Part shown: positions 34,848 through 46,769 of the stretch, one piece after another
Layout of the letters: each line of letters opens with the position of its first letter
Numbering within the stretch: the first letter of the stretch is position 1
Source: Pleurostoma richardsiae
Lineage: Eukaryota; Ascomycota; Sordariomycetes; Calosphaeriales; Pleurostomataceae
Assembly (NCBI GenBank): GCA_030052745.1
Contig: JANBVO010000006.1
Span: 186,001-250,000 of the forward strand
Direction: 5' to 3'
Length of the DNA stretch: 64,000 nucleotides
Program-made: the position numbers and the translations under genes
The notes under the pieces: generated by a model
What the model was told of the DNA's origin: nothing
Database searches by the model: none
What the model saw: only the letters and a program-made list of their open reading frames with translations

Positions 34848-37391
34848 TTACTCATTGTTGAGTGACTGCCAGCTACTTAACCACGCTACGTCGTCCGCGC
34901 CAAATATGATGCTGTCAATGTCAAAGCCCGCATCCGGGTAGATGCCGTCAGCGACTCCGTGCGCTGCATCCAGTGCATCGGGAAGGCCACCGGCCCCATC
35001 CCAGCCGTATGCACTGCCGTTCTGCGTCTCCTGAACCTTCGAGAACAGGGTCTGCAATGCCGTCGTGAAGACGCGGACGGCGTCGCTCAGGCCCTCGTGG
35101 GCCCGGAGGAGCAGCAGCGCCTGATTCCACGACTCGGAGATCTCGCTGCGTGGAAACTGCGCTGGGCGGAGCGTCGCCGCTGCAAGAATGGTTGCCGCGG
35201 TGTAGATGTAGAACACCCGGTACCACCACAGTGGGAGGACGCCTATGCCGCTGTTTTGTGAGTGGTACTGAAGGAGAAGGGCAATCATCCCGCGAGCAGT
35301 CCGGACGCAGATGGCCGCGCACGACTCCAAGACAGCATCGCCGAGGCTTCCTTCCTCTGATCTGTCAGTCCCGCCGGGCTGATCCACGCAGAACCGCACA
35401 AGCAGGGGCCTAAACAACAGTATTCGAGCATGAAATAGCCTGGCCAAGCAGTCAGCCAGGTCAGACTGAGATACGCGGAGGTCTCTCTGACTTGAGGCGG
35501 GGATCTTACCTGAGTCTAAGAATTACTGCTTGTTTATGGAAGACCTCACCAGCAAAGGCCCCAGACCGATCCAGGCTCAAGTGACTAGGCAGGGATCGCT
35601 CCCATCTGGTCAAGGAGCCGTCGAACTGAATGGCGTTGCTCAAGTTCTCCTCTCGCTGAGTTGCGTGAACCAGATCCGCGCGCTCGGCGGGTTTACGGCC
35701 CATCGGCGCAGGAAAGTAGAAACCTAGCATTATGCTGTACGTGATCTCGTATATTTCCAAGGCCTTAGCGAAGTACTCCGACGACCTTTCGGCGTTCTCA
35801 TCCCCCACGTTGCCCTCCCCGAGCTCTATTGGGTCTCCAGGTCGGACCGCCAGGGATGCAACACTTGGCGAGATTATCGCCGGTCGTCCGTGTGTCACGG
35901 CCACCGTCCTAGACGGGCATTAGCATGGCATGGTCTTGACATTGTGGGGAACTTCAGCACCACTTCTGCTAGTCGATTGCATACCAGTCCATAATTATAC
36001 ACGCCTTCCAAGTCCGGCGTATGAGCTGCCTATCCCTAATATTCGACGCTGATGTAGATGCCTCGCAACGATGGAGCCCGAGACCTTGAGCGATCCTCAC
36101 AGCGAACCCAACTACCATCCAGGTCTGCTGCGGTCTGCTCGTGCATTGGAGATACTGGCCCATAAGTAGCAAGCAATGGACCAGCTCAATAGACCCCGTA
36201 TCCCAGAATGTCAAGTGAAGCAATTCCTGGGCGCGATGAAAGTAAGTGCTGCTCAGCTGCTCTCTCTTCTCGGCCGCCGTGGACTCTGACACTTGCGCCG
36301 ACAGAGCGAATATGATATTGAGAGTACTGACAAATATCCGTTCGTCGACGTCGATTGGGGTGCCGGCAAAGATGCCGCGATATGCATGCTCGAATCTCGG
36401 CTTGTCGAGGAACATGAACAAGGGATCCATGGAGGACCAGTAAGTCTCGACGAGATGATCCGCCTGCTTGCGCGGAGGCAGGACGTACTCCAGAGTCTCG
36501 GGCAAGCCTCCAGTCTCGGAACCCTGCAGAGGCGGCGGAAAGAGGGGAGCATCAAGCATCGGGACTGGGCTCGGCCTGGGTGGACTTGATCGGCCGAGTC
36601 TCACATTGGCGGCCGCCCTAATCTGTCCAGCAAATGATCCGTTGCTGCTGCCGCCGAAGTACTCGGGACCGCCCCGGCTGTCAACCCTGGCTGCCGGGCG
36701 AACGCCGGGTGGGCTCAGTCGTGAACTAGCGACCGAACCGGCAAGATCACGGCGCGGTGCCGGTGCTACTGACTTCGTCGGACCTGGCACCCTAGAAGAG
36801 CCTTGGGACTGGCGCTGCAACGGCTCCTGGGAGATGACTACCTCCGTCGGGGCCGGCTCATGGCCCGAGGCGGACCGGAGGTGTCCGGGGGTTGGACCGC
36901 GGGCCCCGAAGGATCGTTCGGAGGCGTCATTCGGATTAGTGCTTGGCTTGTAGACACATTCGTCACGTTTTCTCGCGCAGTTCCCGCAAGCTGACCAAGT
37001 ATTAACATTTCATTTCTGCAGCCGAGGGGGGGAGTCAGTTACTCGGACGAGCACCATCGCATTTTACTTTTCTTCTGCGGCAAGTGTCGCATGCAATGCT
37101 GATTTTCAAACGCCTTTGACGGGGGATGCCTCTGCCTATGTGCAACATCTGGATTTTTGAGTGACGGTTGTCCTTCCGGCGACTGGGGATGTTGAAGCCC
37201 GTTGAGTGCGGGAATGGGCAGAGATGTCCAGAGACCTGGATGATCTGTTCCGAGCCAATCATGGGAGGATCCGATGCACTTATACGCCAATCTGGGCCCG
37301 TCGACATCAGAAAGAGCCAATCAAGTGCCGTTCCGAGATCAGTGTCCCCGAGATCGAAGTACAATGTCAGACGGGATGAGCTCCTGAACAT
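34848..37391 (-). CDS. Zn2Cys6 transcription factor next to hydrolase and MFS exporter
   Basis: Four exons, 37043-37391, 35985-36990, 35510-35908 and 34848-35439, close in phase to 781 residues. The zinc cluster is split by the first intron: SIACDTCRRRKVKCDGARP joins TCGNCARKRDECVYKP, giving the canonical C-x2-C-x6-C-x6-C-x2-C-x6-C. A long Pro/Ser/Arg-rich linker precedes a fungal transcription-factor domain (HLVETYWSSMDPLFMFLDKP, later HGRPAIISPS). The start is uncertain: ATG 37391 puts about 100 residues before the cluster, whereas these factors usually have few, so ATG 37304 or an extra 5' intron is possible. The stop TAA lies inside GAGTAAGT, which is also a perfect donor. Divergent from the MFS exporter, it is the obvious candidate regulator of that gene and the hydrolase. 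Confidence 0.85.
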
Positions 37392-37409
37392 CCCCTCCGA
37401 GACGATTGT

Positions 37410-37426
37410 CTCCCGAAGCTCGGGAG
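37410..37426. promoter_or_regulatory. 17-bp perfect palindrome, CCG-N5-CGG
   Basis: CTCCCGAAGCTCGGGAG has 7-bp arms around AGC and lies between the divergent regulator and MFS exporter. Paired CCG/CGG triplets five bases apart are the usual target form of dimeric Zn2Cys6 proteins, so this is a candidate autoregulatory and exporter operator. Chance occurrence in GC-rich DNA cannot be excluded. Confidence 0.45.
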
Positions 37427-37572
37427 CGTTCCGCCCAAGTTGTCTGGTATCCTTGGAGTCTCCGCACTCTCGATTAGGTGTCGGGCAAGCACTACGGTAT
37501 GTATAAGTTACATCCCGTCGGACGCGGGCTCCTGCCTGTGTTGCCCACCTCTTCCTCGTCCACAGAGTAAGA

Positions 37573-39159
37573 ATGACAGCTGCGCCCGATGATCAGAGTG
37601 CGGCCCCTGGGCAATCAAGCCGAAGAGTATCACATTGGGATGTCGTAAAAAGCCACTCGTTGATCACAGACGAGATCCTCAGCCATGTCTACGAGGGGTC
37701 AGGAACCGCCGTAGACCCCTTCCTGGTCAACTTCCCGCCGAACGACCCTCGAAACCCGATGAACTTTTCGACACCCAAGAAGTGGTTCATCACGTCCGTC
37801 GTCACGGCGTCTGTGTTCGCCGTCACCCTCACCTCGTCCGCATACTCGGGTTCCTCGAAGGAGATCACGCGAGACTTCGGCATCAGCTCGGAACTGGCCG
37901 CGGCCGGGATTTCCCTCTTCGTTCTGGGCTTCGCCGTGGGTCCTTGCCTGTGGGCGCCGCTCTCCGAGCTGTACGGGAGACAGGTCCTGTTCGTCAGCAC
38001 GAATGCGCTTGTCGTGGCATTTGTCGCGGGCGCCGCCGGCAGCCGCAACGTGGCCTCGCTTCTGGTCTTCCGGTTCCTGGGCGGCACCTTTGGCGCCTCG
38101 CCGCTGACGAACGCCGGCGGCGTCATCGCCGACATCTTCCCGCCGTCTCACCGCGGTCTGGGCATGGCGCTCTTCAGCGCGGCTCCCTTCCTGGGCCCCC
38201 TCCTCGGCCCTATCGTCGCCGGCTTTATCAGCATGAACGTCGGCTGGCGCTGGGTCCAGGGCACCATGGCCATTCTGATTGGCGTCATCTGGATCGCCGG
38301 TTCTCTCACGATTCCCGAGACGTACGCCCCGGTGCTGCTTCGGAGGAGAGCAAAGCGCCTGTCGAAGCAGACTGGGAAGTGTTACATCAGCCTTCTGGAG
38401 CGGGATAGGAGAGATGCCGACATCTCGGCACTGCTAGCAAGGGTGCTAAAGCGGCCATGGCAACTGCTGTTCAGGGAGCCGATCGTGCTTGTTGCGTCGG
38501 TTTACATGGCAATACTGTACGGCACACTATACATGCTCTTCGGGGCGTTCCCGATCGTGTACCAGCAACAGCGAGGGTGGAGCGAAGGCGTTGGAGGCCT
38601 TGCCTTCCTCGGCACCACGGTCGGTATGGTCCTGGGGCTCTCGTACGTGATCGTCGACAACAAACGATACCGCCGTCTCCACGACGGCCCATACAAGGAC
38701 ACGAGTCCGCCCCCGGAGGCCCGTCTGCCGCCCGCAATCGTCGGTGCCATCGCTCTCCCGGTGGGCATGTTCTGGTTCGCGTGGACCTGCACGCCGGAGT
38801 ACCACTGGGCTATCGGCGTGGCCGCCGGAGCCCCCTTCGGCTTCGGGATGGTCCTCGTGTTCCTCTCCTGCATCAACTACCTCGTCGACGCCTACACCGT
38901 CTACGCGGCCTCGGTGCTCGCCGCCGGCGCCATGCTGCGAGCATACTTCGGCGCGGCCTTCCCGCTCTTCACCCGGGTCATGTACGAGAGGCTCGGGGTC
39001 CACTGGGCCAGCTCCATCCCGGGCTTCCTCACTCTGGCCTGCTTGCCCTTCCCGCTCTTGGTGTACCGGCACGGCGAGTCCCTGAGGATGAGGTGCAAGT
39101 ACGCCAAGGAGGCTGCTCTCGTGATGGCTCAGCTGGAGTCGAGCAGTGACGACCAGTGA
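37573..39159 (+). CDS. DHA1-type MFS exporter (drug:H+ antiporter)
   Basis: Intronless, 528 residues. A hydrophilic N-terminus (about 1-75) contains the family phrase DPRNPMNFSTPKKWF just before TM1. Twelve hydrophobic segments follow. The conserved loop APLSELYGRQVLF (about residues 129-141) and the antiporter-type motif VFRFLGGTFGASPLTNAGG are present, with a central loop rich in basic residues (RRRAKRLSKQTGK). These features fit plasma-membrane exporters of drugs, toxins or polyamines in fungi; the substrate is not predictable. It is divergent from the Zn2Cys6 regulator with about 180 bp between starts and a CCG-N5-CGG palindrome between them, suggesting control by that factor. Confidence 0.92.
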   Translation: MTAAPDDQSAAPGQSSRRVSHWDVVKSHSLITDEILSHVYEGSGTAVDPFLVNFPPNDPRNPMNFSTPKKWFITSVVTASVFAVTLTSSAYSGSSKEITRDFGISSELAAAGISLFVLGFAVGPCLWAPLSELYGRQVLFVSTNALVVAFVAGAAGSRNVASLLVFRFLGGTFGASPLTNAGGVIADIFPPSHRGLGMALFSAAPFLGPLLGPIVAGFISMNVGWRWVQGTMAILIGVIWIAGSLTIPETYAPVLLRRRAKRLSKQTGKCYISLLERDRRDADISALLARVLKRPWQLLFREPIVLVASVYMAILYGTLYMLFGAFPIVYQQQRGWSEGVGGLAFLGTTVGMVLGLSYVIVDNKRYRRLHDGPYKDTSPPPEARLPPAIVGAIALPVGMFWFAWTCTPEYHWAIGVAAGAPFGFGMVLVFLSCINYLVDAYTVYAASVLAAGAMLRAYFGAAFPLFTRVMYERLGVHWASSIPGFLTLACLPFPLLVYRHGESLRMRCKYAKEAALVMAQLESSSDDQ

Positions 39160-40050
39160 GACACGCTCGAACTCGCACCCGGACCCGAACCTCCGCGCAA
39201 AACGGCGCCTGGGAAAGGCAGGGATCAAGGCGGCCGACCTCATATGGTTCGTTTCCCGTGGAAAGTCCAGCCCGTTAGGCGGCAAGTCCAAAACGGGAAC
39301 GTCAGTTGGTCCTGGGGGGGGCGCGTGCTTCTTTTGGTGTCTCATCTCGGGAAAATAGGGGGCACTAGAGTGCGCCAAGCGCCAACGCCGTCTTGGATTG
39401 TCTTGGACCGCTTCATTTTGCTCCATACGCAATTTCCCTGGTCCCGAGCCGCCCAACGTGCCGTTACCCGCAGAGTTCACAAGAGGAATTACATTATTGC
39501 TGGATGCCCACTGGGAGAGACAAGATACGGACGGTAGAGTATTACACAGGTAGTATAATATTGACAGCTCATGCTATCCAAACGTACAAATCGCCATAGC
39601 AATGCTTTTTTTCGACAGCCCTTTCGTCGTCAATGCTCTCTAGAGGTATCAGTCGTCATGCAAAATAATAAACCAAAACCACGGGCCCGTAGACACAGTA
39701 AAAACGCTTCATGCAACCACAGAGACGTAGTATTTCCAACAAAGACTCGTACGTCTAATGCTCTCGCCTGACCACGCAATGAACTTCCAAAGGGAGTTGA
39801 CCCTGGAAGCTTTCCCCAACCCACGACATAACCGGTATTAAACTTGTTTGTATGTTTATAACCAACTCCAAGCGGCAAAGCAGACCAGGCTCCGCAAGCC
39901 TTGGCGCGTCTATTTTCTCTCTTCTTCTCAGCAAAAGGAGCGACAAGAATGGGTGTATTATCTCGGTTATCGGTCGATCGGGTTGGGGAAAGAAGCACAC
40001 ACAGCTAAAGCAGTGCGGGCCCGCTCTTTCTCGAGGGAAGCAAAGGGGCT
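39160..40050. other. intergenic, convergent
   Basis: About 890 bp between the MFS exporter and the Crh-type gene. AT-rich runs around 39540-39680 may hold 3' ends. No gene is recognised. Confidence 0.5.
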
Positions 40051-41316
40051 TTACAGGGCGAAGAAGGCAGCAAAGACGGCAGCGCCGACCAGGGCGACGC
40101 TCGCCCCGGACCGGACGCCGGCGCTGTCGCTGACGATGGACGGGGTGGTCGTCGCGGAGGTGCTAGAGCCCGTGGTCTCGGCGGCGGTAGTGCTAGCGGC
40201 CTCCGAGGTGGTGGCGGCCTCGCTCGTGGTGGTGGCGTTGGAGGCGGAGACGGTCGAACTGGACTCGGCGCTGGAGCTCGTCACGGTGCTGAACGTGGAC
40301 GAGGAGGCCTTGGTCACGGTGCTGCTGACGGCGCTGCTGGTGCTGCTGACGGCCTTGGAGGTGGCGCTGGCGGACTTGGTGGCGGACGCGGAGGTGGCGG
40401 ACGAGGAGCTGCCGCTGGAGGAGCCATCGCCGGTGATGACCTTGATGCTCTCGTACGTGCCGGTGTGGTCGCCGTAGGCGTACTCAGTCGCGCCGGAGAC
40501 GCCGTTGCTGTAGTCGGTGATGGTCAGGCTCTTGTAGTAGCCGAGGAAGGGCGCGTCGGCGAAGTTGGTGTAGCCGCCAGCCCACTCGACGGTGCCCTCT
40601 GGGGAGTCCTTGCCGCCGGCGCACCAAGTGCCCAGCTTGATCTGCATGGGGGTCTGGGGGAAGGTGGAGCCGCCCTTGGCGTCGGCGTAGGTCAGGGTGC
40701 GGACGACGCTGCCATCGATGATCCAGTCGATCTTCTCCGGGGTCCAGTCGATGGTGTAGGTGTGGAAGTTCTCCTGGGGGTTGCCGACTGGCGAGATGCC
40801 GCCGCGGTCGTAGGTGGTCGTGTCGCCCTTGCTGAAGTAGTTGGTCTGGACGTTGTATTCGTCGCCGCCCAGCCACTCCCAGTCAATCTCGTCGAGGTCG
40901 TCAGACTGCAGGACGAAGCTGGTGACAATACCGGTGCCCACAGAGGCGCGCACCGTCACATCGACCTTGCCGAAGAAGATGTACTTGGTGCTAGTGATAG
41001 TAGGGGCCTGGTTCTCATTGGCGATACTGAAGACGGCGCCCAGAGACTTGTCGTAGGTCAGGGTGGTGCCGTCGGCAACGGTGAACAAGTCGCTCTCGCC
41101 CTGGGTGAAGTCGACGGTGACGGTGTCGCCAAACGCAGGGTCGTTCGGGCAAGCTGCAGTAAGCGTCAGTCAGGCTCCTCGTATTTAGTAAAGGAAGATG
41201 TGGGAGATTATATACTCACACTTCTCCAGAGGGTTGCAGGAAGTGTAGGTCTGGGCCGAGACCAGGGATGAAGCGGCCAGAGCCACAGCAGTGGCAGAGA
41301 CGATCTTGGAGAACAT
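40051..41316 (-). CDS. GH16 Crh-type chitin-glucan transglycosylase, GPI-anchored
   Basis: Two exons, 41220-41316 and 40051-41153, give 399 residues. The signal peptide is MFSKIVSATAVALAASSLVSA, followed by a cysteine region (YTSCNPLEKSCPNDPAFG) as in Crh proteins. The catalytic GH16 motif is DEIDWEW, with E121, D123 and E125. Downstream FHTYTIDWTPEKIDWIIDG and the cysteine in LGTWCAGGKDS are family landmarks. A Ser/Thr/Ala-rich stalk (about residues 275-370) ends in a hydrophobic tail (VALVGAAVFAAFFAL) expected to be swapped for a GPI anchor. No CBM18 is present. These enzymes join chitin to beta-glucan in the wall. About 3.6 kb without genes lies upstream, so its promoter may be large. Confidence 0.93.
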
Positions 41317-44300
41317 CTTGTCCGCTGTTCGAGTAGCGATGCTGGGTATGGAGTTCGAAACTGGGCAGCAAATCTCAAGAAGCTGAAGTGTGTCTTTGGA
41401 AGTTTACCGTCGACCGAGGGAAGAGCAGTAAACAAAGACAAAGAGGTTGCAAAGACAGAAGGCGCGAGTGTTGACTTGACTTTCTTCTTGGCCTTGGGAA
41501 ACAACAAACAACAGCAACAATATAAAGACGCGGAAAGCGAGTGTGGCAAGAACACCAAAGCCGGATATGTCTGTTAGCGAGAGACTGGAAGGACCCAAAG
41601 GTTCGTTTTCGTCAAAAGAAGCTTGGGATGGAACGAAAGATGCCCGAGAGGAGAGAGAACGAGTGGTCCATCACCCGGGGGAAGAGGGCGTGTCTTATTA
41701 AGGAATGCAATCTCACGAGATGCACCAACCTCCTGACCCCCTGGCTCCAAGCTGATGCCACCTCCAGCTCCCGCGCTGGCCGATGTGATTGGCCACCCGC
41801 ATGGTGTGTTAACCACCTTGAGGAATGCTCCAGATCCGTGGCGCTGCTGGGCACAGGCAGGCCGCCCGGGCGAGCAGGGGTCCTCCCGACTCCTCCAGGC
41901 ACCGGTCCAGTCAAGCCAGTGGTCCACCCCGTGTTCATTTTCCCTCTAATGCGAGCTGTGGAGATGGAGGGAATACGAAATGACACCAGACCCCCGTCGA
42001 TACCTTCCCTACCAAGCCATGACACACGCCATCGACCGCTCACAAAGCAGGTTGGCACGTTGGTTGCACAAGCCTCTTGGCCGGCGCTGGGCGACCGAGT
42101 TGGTGAATGAGATCACAGATCGGCCGCCAAGAAGGCACACCAGATCTTGGCCTCTCCCTTTCGTGTCACGGCAACGGCCCACGCATACGGTGGGAGCTAA
42201 GTCGTTCATGATCTCATCCGGCTCTGGCAGAGTTTGTCTCTGCTGTTAGCGCACACCGTGCGCCTGCGCGAAGTGGCCCGTTCCGAATTCCGACTGACAC
42301 AAAGTCATAACAAGCTTAACGAGAAGAACCTTCTCATCCGGATTCCACCCATTTGCACCGGCCCCCAGCGCTAGGCCGCTCGTGATGAGTGAGGGCCTAA
42401 GCCTAAAACCTTAATGGAATAGGGGTCCTCGGCGCCCAGTTGCCGTCTGGCCAAACGGGAGCAAGGGAAAAAACGGAGCTCGAGGATCAGGGCGGACCTG
42501 GGCTGCGGTGCCTCTGCTGCGTCTCCTCAAGTCTCCCGCCTCCCCCCCTGGCGTGGATCCCTGTGGCCCCTGGCCGCACAGCAACCAATCGGCCCAATTA
42601 GCCAACGCCATAGCCGTTGGATGGGCGACTCTGACGTTGGGGGGATGGGGAACGATGCAGTAACTGACAGTTGGCCGTCGTCCTATGGCGTCCGTCCGTC
42701 TGCAAAAAAGACCTCTCTGGTCTCCTTGAAACAGGGGAAGGGAGGCCGCTCTCCTCAGCCAAGACTTGTTTGCGCTCAATCAGCAGCCGGCCGCTGACTC
42801 TGCGGCCTCCGCCCTAAAACGCGGAGAAACGAAACGTCTCTCGACCCTGGATACAGAACCCGAATGGAGGCTGTGAGGACGAGTACGTGACTCTGTCGAG
42901 CCGGCGGCCTCGCAACGTTCCATCCACTCCGTCGACGTCAGTGATGGTGATGGTGGGCGGTTGAGACGGTGGTCTCGGCGTCTCCAGTGCACACACCGTC
43001 CACCACAGTCTACAATCTGCCAGTGCCACCGTCAGAAGCCAGTGGAAAACTTCGTATCGTGCGCCATGGACTGGACCGTGCGTGGCAGTGCAGCGTTGTC
43101 TTGGCAGGGCCGCCAGTCACGCACACAAAGAATTTTCCGTGTCTCTCTCGCGTCGGCGCGGCACATGTTTTCCAGGCTTTGTCTCCAGCCAACCACACGC
43201 CACTCTAAATATAGAAGCCGAAGCCCAGAAAGACCAGTTTATCGATCCGGTGCCTGCCATGGCGAGATCCCAGTGTAGTGATTTGAGTATCTAGTATGTA
43301 GTGTAGATAGTGCTTGGAAACTAGACAACTGTACGGGGCACGGCTGTGCTATTTTCATCAACTGACGGAGCCGGCCGGCCACCGGCTACCCCGAGGATAC
43401 GGTGTCGTCATTGTGTCCCGGCACAGAGGAAAGAGTCTCGGCATGGAATGCTGCTTGCTTTGCTGGCTTGCTCGCCAAGCTCTGGCATTGCTCGAGCAAC
43501 GATCTGCGCCACGTTCGCTTGAAACACACAAGACACCCTCAGAAACACCACGAGGGAATGTGTCTTCATCCCGGCATCAATCAAGGGTTCTCTGCCCAGG
43601 TGTCTCTCCCGGTCTTTCGAGAACTGGTGTATGAGGGTCGGCGAGAGCCGCCCGCAGTTGGTCACCTCGCCCCAGAGGAAGAAGCTCGCTCGAAACCAGA
43701 ACCATGCGAGGGACTCATATTCAGGCTCCCAGACTGCGCTCACCTTTCCCTTTCATAAGGGAGACTTTATTGCGTCGACCTTGATGGAGTGCTGAATGGC
43801 TCTCTCCATATCCTTCTGACAGGCCTTCCATTTTCCAACAAGCATTCTAACCTCTGCTCTCTCATCGAAAGCTGCGATACGGGCAAGCGACAGTAACCTT
43901 AAATACGATCTATGCCGGGCCAAGCGGCTCCCTGAGGGACCGAGACGTTGAGGAAGCGCCAGCTGGCCAGGATCGGCCTCCAGCCGGCACTGTTTCTCTC
44001 GTCACACTGTCCTGGATGTCTCTGTATTCAGAAAAGAAAAGGAGAATCGATGGATCACCCTCAAGACTACTGTCCTAGTGGACGGATGGAATCAAGCGAT
44101 GCCTAATGTCAGTCCTTGCTGTCTCTTACATAGCGAAACCTGCATCTTTGCGCTCCGTAACGCCTTGAGAAGTGAAAGCGGTCGAAGCGGTCTAGACTAA
44201 CTCTACGCCAATCAGCCAGGTATGTTTGTTTCATGAAAATGATGTCAGCTCTGGGGAGGAGAATCATCGGGTACTCAACCATGATCGTCAATTCCAGGCG

Positions 44301-44902
44301 AGACAAAGTGGATACGGGGATGATTCGCGGGAGCAGCATGGCAAAGCCGTCTGTGCAGTCATCAAGCCAGGCTCATATGTTTACTACTGGGTATCTCGGC
44401 TTCTCTGAACATTCGATACCCTCACGACTCCAACCCCAGAGGAGAAGGGCAAGCTCTGGCTAAGCTTTTTGGCGACATCTCCGCGGCCCATCATTCGCGG
44501 GGGTGATGACGACCTCGTAGCTTTGCCGCTCCCGAATTTGCGGGGTAGTTGTACCGAGGTGCGCCCATGACTGGGTCATCGCGGTGGGTTTCCCATATCC
44601 CGAGTGGTTCAATGCAGCGCGGATCACCTCCAGTGCGACGGTGTATGGACTACCGAGGGGAGATGGAGGAGACGAAAGCATGCAGGTCATACGTAAGTGT
44701 TGCTACAACGAGGAAGCACTTTCTCCCGCCAGGAACCCTCTTCCGCCTTTTCCCAGAACGGTGGTGATCTGAATTGATTTCGTCCTTGAATGCCAAGAGA
44801 GAGCTTGCCTTCACTTTCTCAAAAGGCGTCTTTAGAGCAGATCGTCTCTTCATAGTGACCTTCATTTTCATTCCTTTTCGTTGCGATACGACATCATCCA
44901 CC
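41317..44902. other. 3.6-kb gene-free stretch between divergent genes
   Basis: It separates the Crh-type gene (minus) and the Dal5-type permease (plus) and must contain both promoters. Short ORFs occur in all frames and overlap one another. None has a domain, signal peptide with continuing frame, or plausible splice chain I can support. An in-frame extension of the permease from 44774 without a stop is treated as leader. Confidence 0.45.
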
Positions 44903-46769
44903 ATGGCGGACAGCATCCAGGCAGACGACATGAAGCCCATCGAGGAGAAGCGGGAAAGCGCCCTAGACGGCGGGAAGCCTGCGCAAGGAGACGAACCCCC
45001 GGTCGGCTACCGCGTTGTTGAGATCGACCGTGCCACCGAGAAGCGCGTCCTCAGGAAGCTGGACCGGGTGGTCGTGCCCCTCACCTTCCTGGCCTACTTG
45101 CTCGCCTTCCTTGACCGGTCTAACATAGGAAATGCGGAGACGGCTGGCATGAGTGAAGACCTGGGCTTTGACGACTCCCAGTATCAGGTCGGTGGCTTTG
45201 GCTCTGTGGAAACGGAAGAAGGTAGACTGTTGGCTCGAGCATAGGCTGACTGGAAGCAGTGGCTCCTCACTATTTTCTATATCCCATATAGTACGAAGAC
45301 TCCTCTAAGGGTGTTCTGTGCTCCATCTGACCTATTGCCAGTTATCTTCGAATGGGCTGCGGTGATGTGGAAGATAGTCCCTCCGCGTACGTCCCAACAC
45401 CGCGTGGTTCTGGACGTAATTGATCATATAGAGGCTTGGCTGATCCCTTCCCAGATATCTGGGCATTCGCGACCATCCTGATGTGGTCAGTCAAGGCCTA
45501 TACTCTTAAGAAAGTTCTGCAAGCCTTCGAGTCTCTGACGAATAGACATATATAGGGGCATCGCCTCCACCCTGCAAGCTACGGCGTTCAACTGGGCGGG
45601 CCTGATGGCGTGCCGCTGGTTCCTGGCCACGGCCGAAGCCGCATTCTCGCCCGGCATTCCCTATCTCCTGAGCTTCTTCTACAGGAGGCACGAGCTCGGC
45701 TTTCGCTGTGGCATCTTCCTCTCAGCAGCTCCGCTCGCCACCACGTTTGCAGGTTCGTTTCTATCCCTCGCAAGCCTCCAACCAGTCTCCTCCTCCCCTT
45801 CCGCTTGCTAAACGTACCGCTCCAGGTGCCCTAGCCTACGGGATCACCTCCGGCCACGCCGCCATCGCGAACTGGAAGCTCCTCTTCATCGTCGAGGGCA
45901 TCCCCACCATCCTCCTCGCCTTCGTCATTTTGAAGTACCTGCCGGACTCGCCCGACACAGCGCGCTTCCTGACCGAGGAGGAGAAGGAGGTGGCGCGGGC
46001 CCGCGCGATCCAGCAGTCCGGGGTGGAGGGCGCCGCGCGCATCGGGCGCATCAGCTTGCGGGAGGCCGTCGAGGCCTTCGCCACGCCGCAGACGCTGGTC
46101 CAGCCGCTCATGTACTTCAGCTGCAACGTGTCCTTCGCGTCGCTGCCGGTGTTCCTGCCCGCCATCCTGACGACGATGGGCTTCACCTCCATCGACGCGC
46201 AGGGGCTCACCGCGCCGCCGTACTTCCTGGCCTTCCTCATCTGCATCCTCACCACGTACCTCGCCGACCGGCTGCGCCAGCGCGGGCTGATGATCGCGGG
46301 GCTGTCCGTCGTTGGCGGCGTGGGGTACGTGCTGCTCGCCACCGTCCGGTCCGTGGGCGTGCGCTACCTCGGCGTGTTCCTCGCCGCCGCCGGGGTGTTC
46401 CCGGCCATCGCCAACATCCTGTCGTGGGTGCTCAACAACCAGGGCACGGACACCAAGCGCGGTGTGGGCATCGCCATGCTCAACATCATCGGGCAGTGCG
46501 GGCCCATCCTCGGCACGCGCGTCTTCCCCGCCGCCGAAAAGCCGTACTACGTCAAGGGCATGAGCATCTGTGCCGGATTCATGTTCTTCAACGCACTGCT
46601 GGCCGTGTCGCTGCGGACGTATTTCGCGTGGAAGAACAGGGGGTTCGAGGCGGCGGAGAGGGCGGCGGTGCTAGAAGGTCGGCAGGACGGTCGTGAGGAG
46701 GGTAAAGAGGTTGAGGCAGTCGGCGACGTGGAGATTGAGGGTGCTGTGGGGTATCGATATGTGCTATGA
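44903..46769 (+). CDS. MFS permease, anion:cation symporter (Dal5/allantoate type)
   Basis: Six exons, 44903-45187, 45260-45290, 45342-45386, 45455-45485, 45556-45752 and 45826-46769, give 510 residues. The family's first helix is KLDRVVVPLTFLAYLLAFLD followed by RSNIGNAETAG, the signature of this subfamily. Three very short exons (31, 45 and 31 nt) encode the loop and second helix (WLLTIFYIPYIIFEW, then HIWAFATILMWGIA). TM4 contains RWFLATAEAAFSPGIPYLLS, also typical. The central loop holds LPDSPDTARFLTEEEKEVA, the family phrase before TM7. Likely substrates are small carboxylates, ureides, vitamins or peptides taken up with protons. It is convergent with a Zn2Cys6 regulator 260 bp away. Confidence 0.92.

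Noticed and set aside
38457-39480. Long ORFs on both strands over the MFS exporter
   Set aside because: They arise from third-position GC bias of the exporter gene; only the exporter frame has TM helices and family motifs.
40465-41271. 268-codon plus-strand ORF opposite the Crh-type gene
   Set aside because: Antisense shadow with repetitive Gly/Val/Asp composition; the sense frame has a catalytic GH16 motif, signal peptide and GPI tail.
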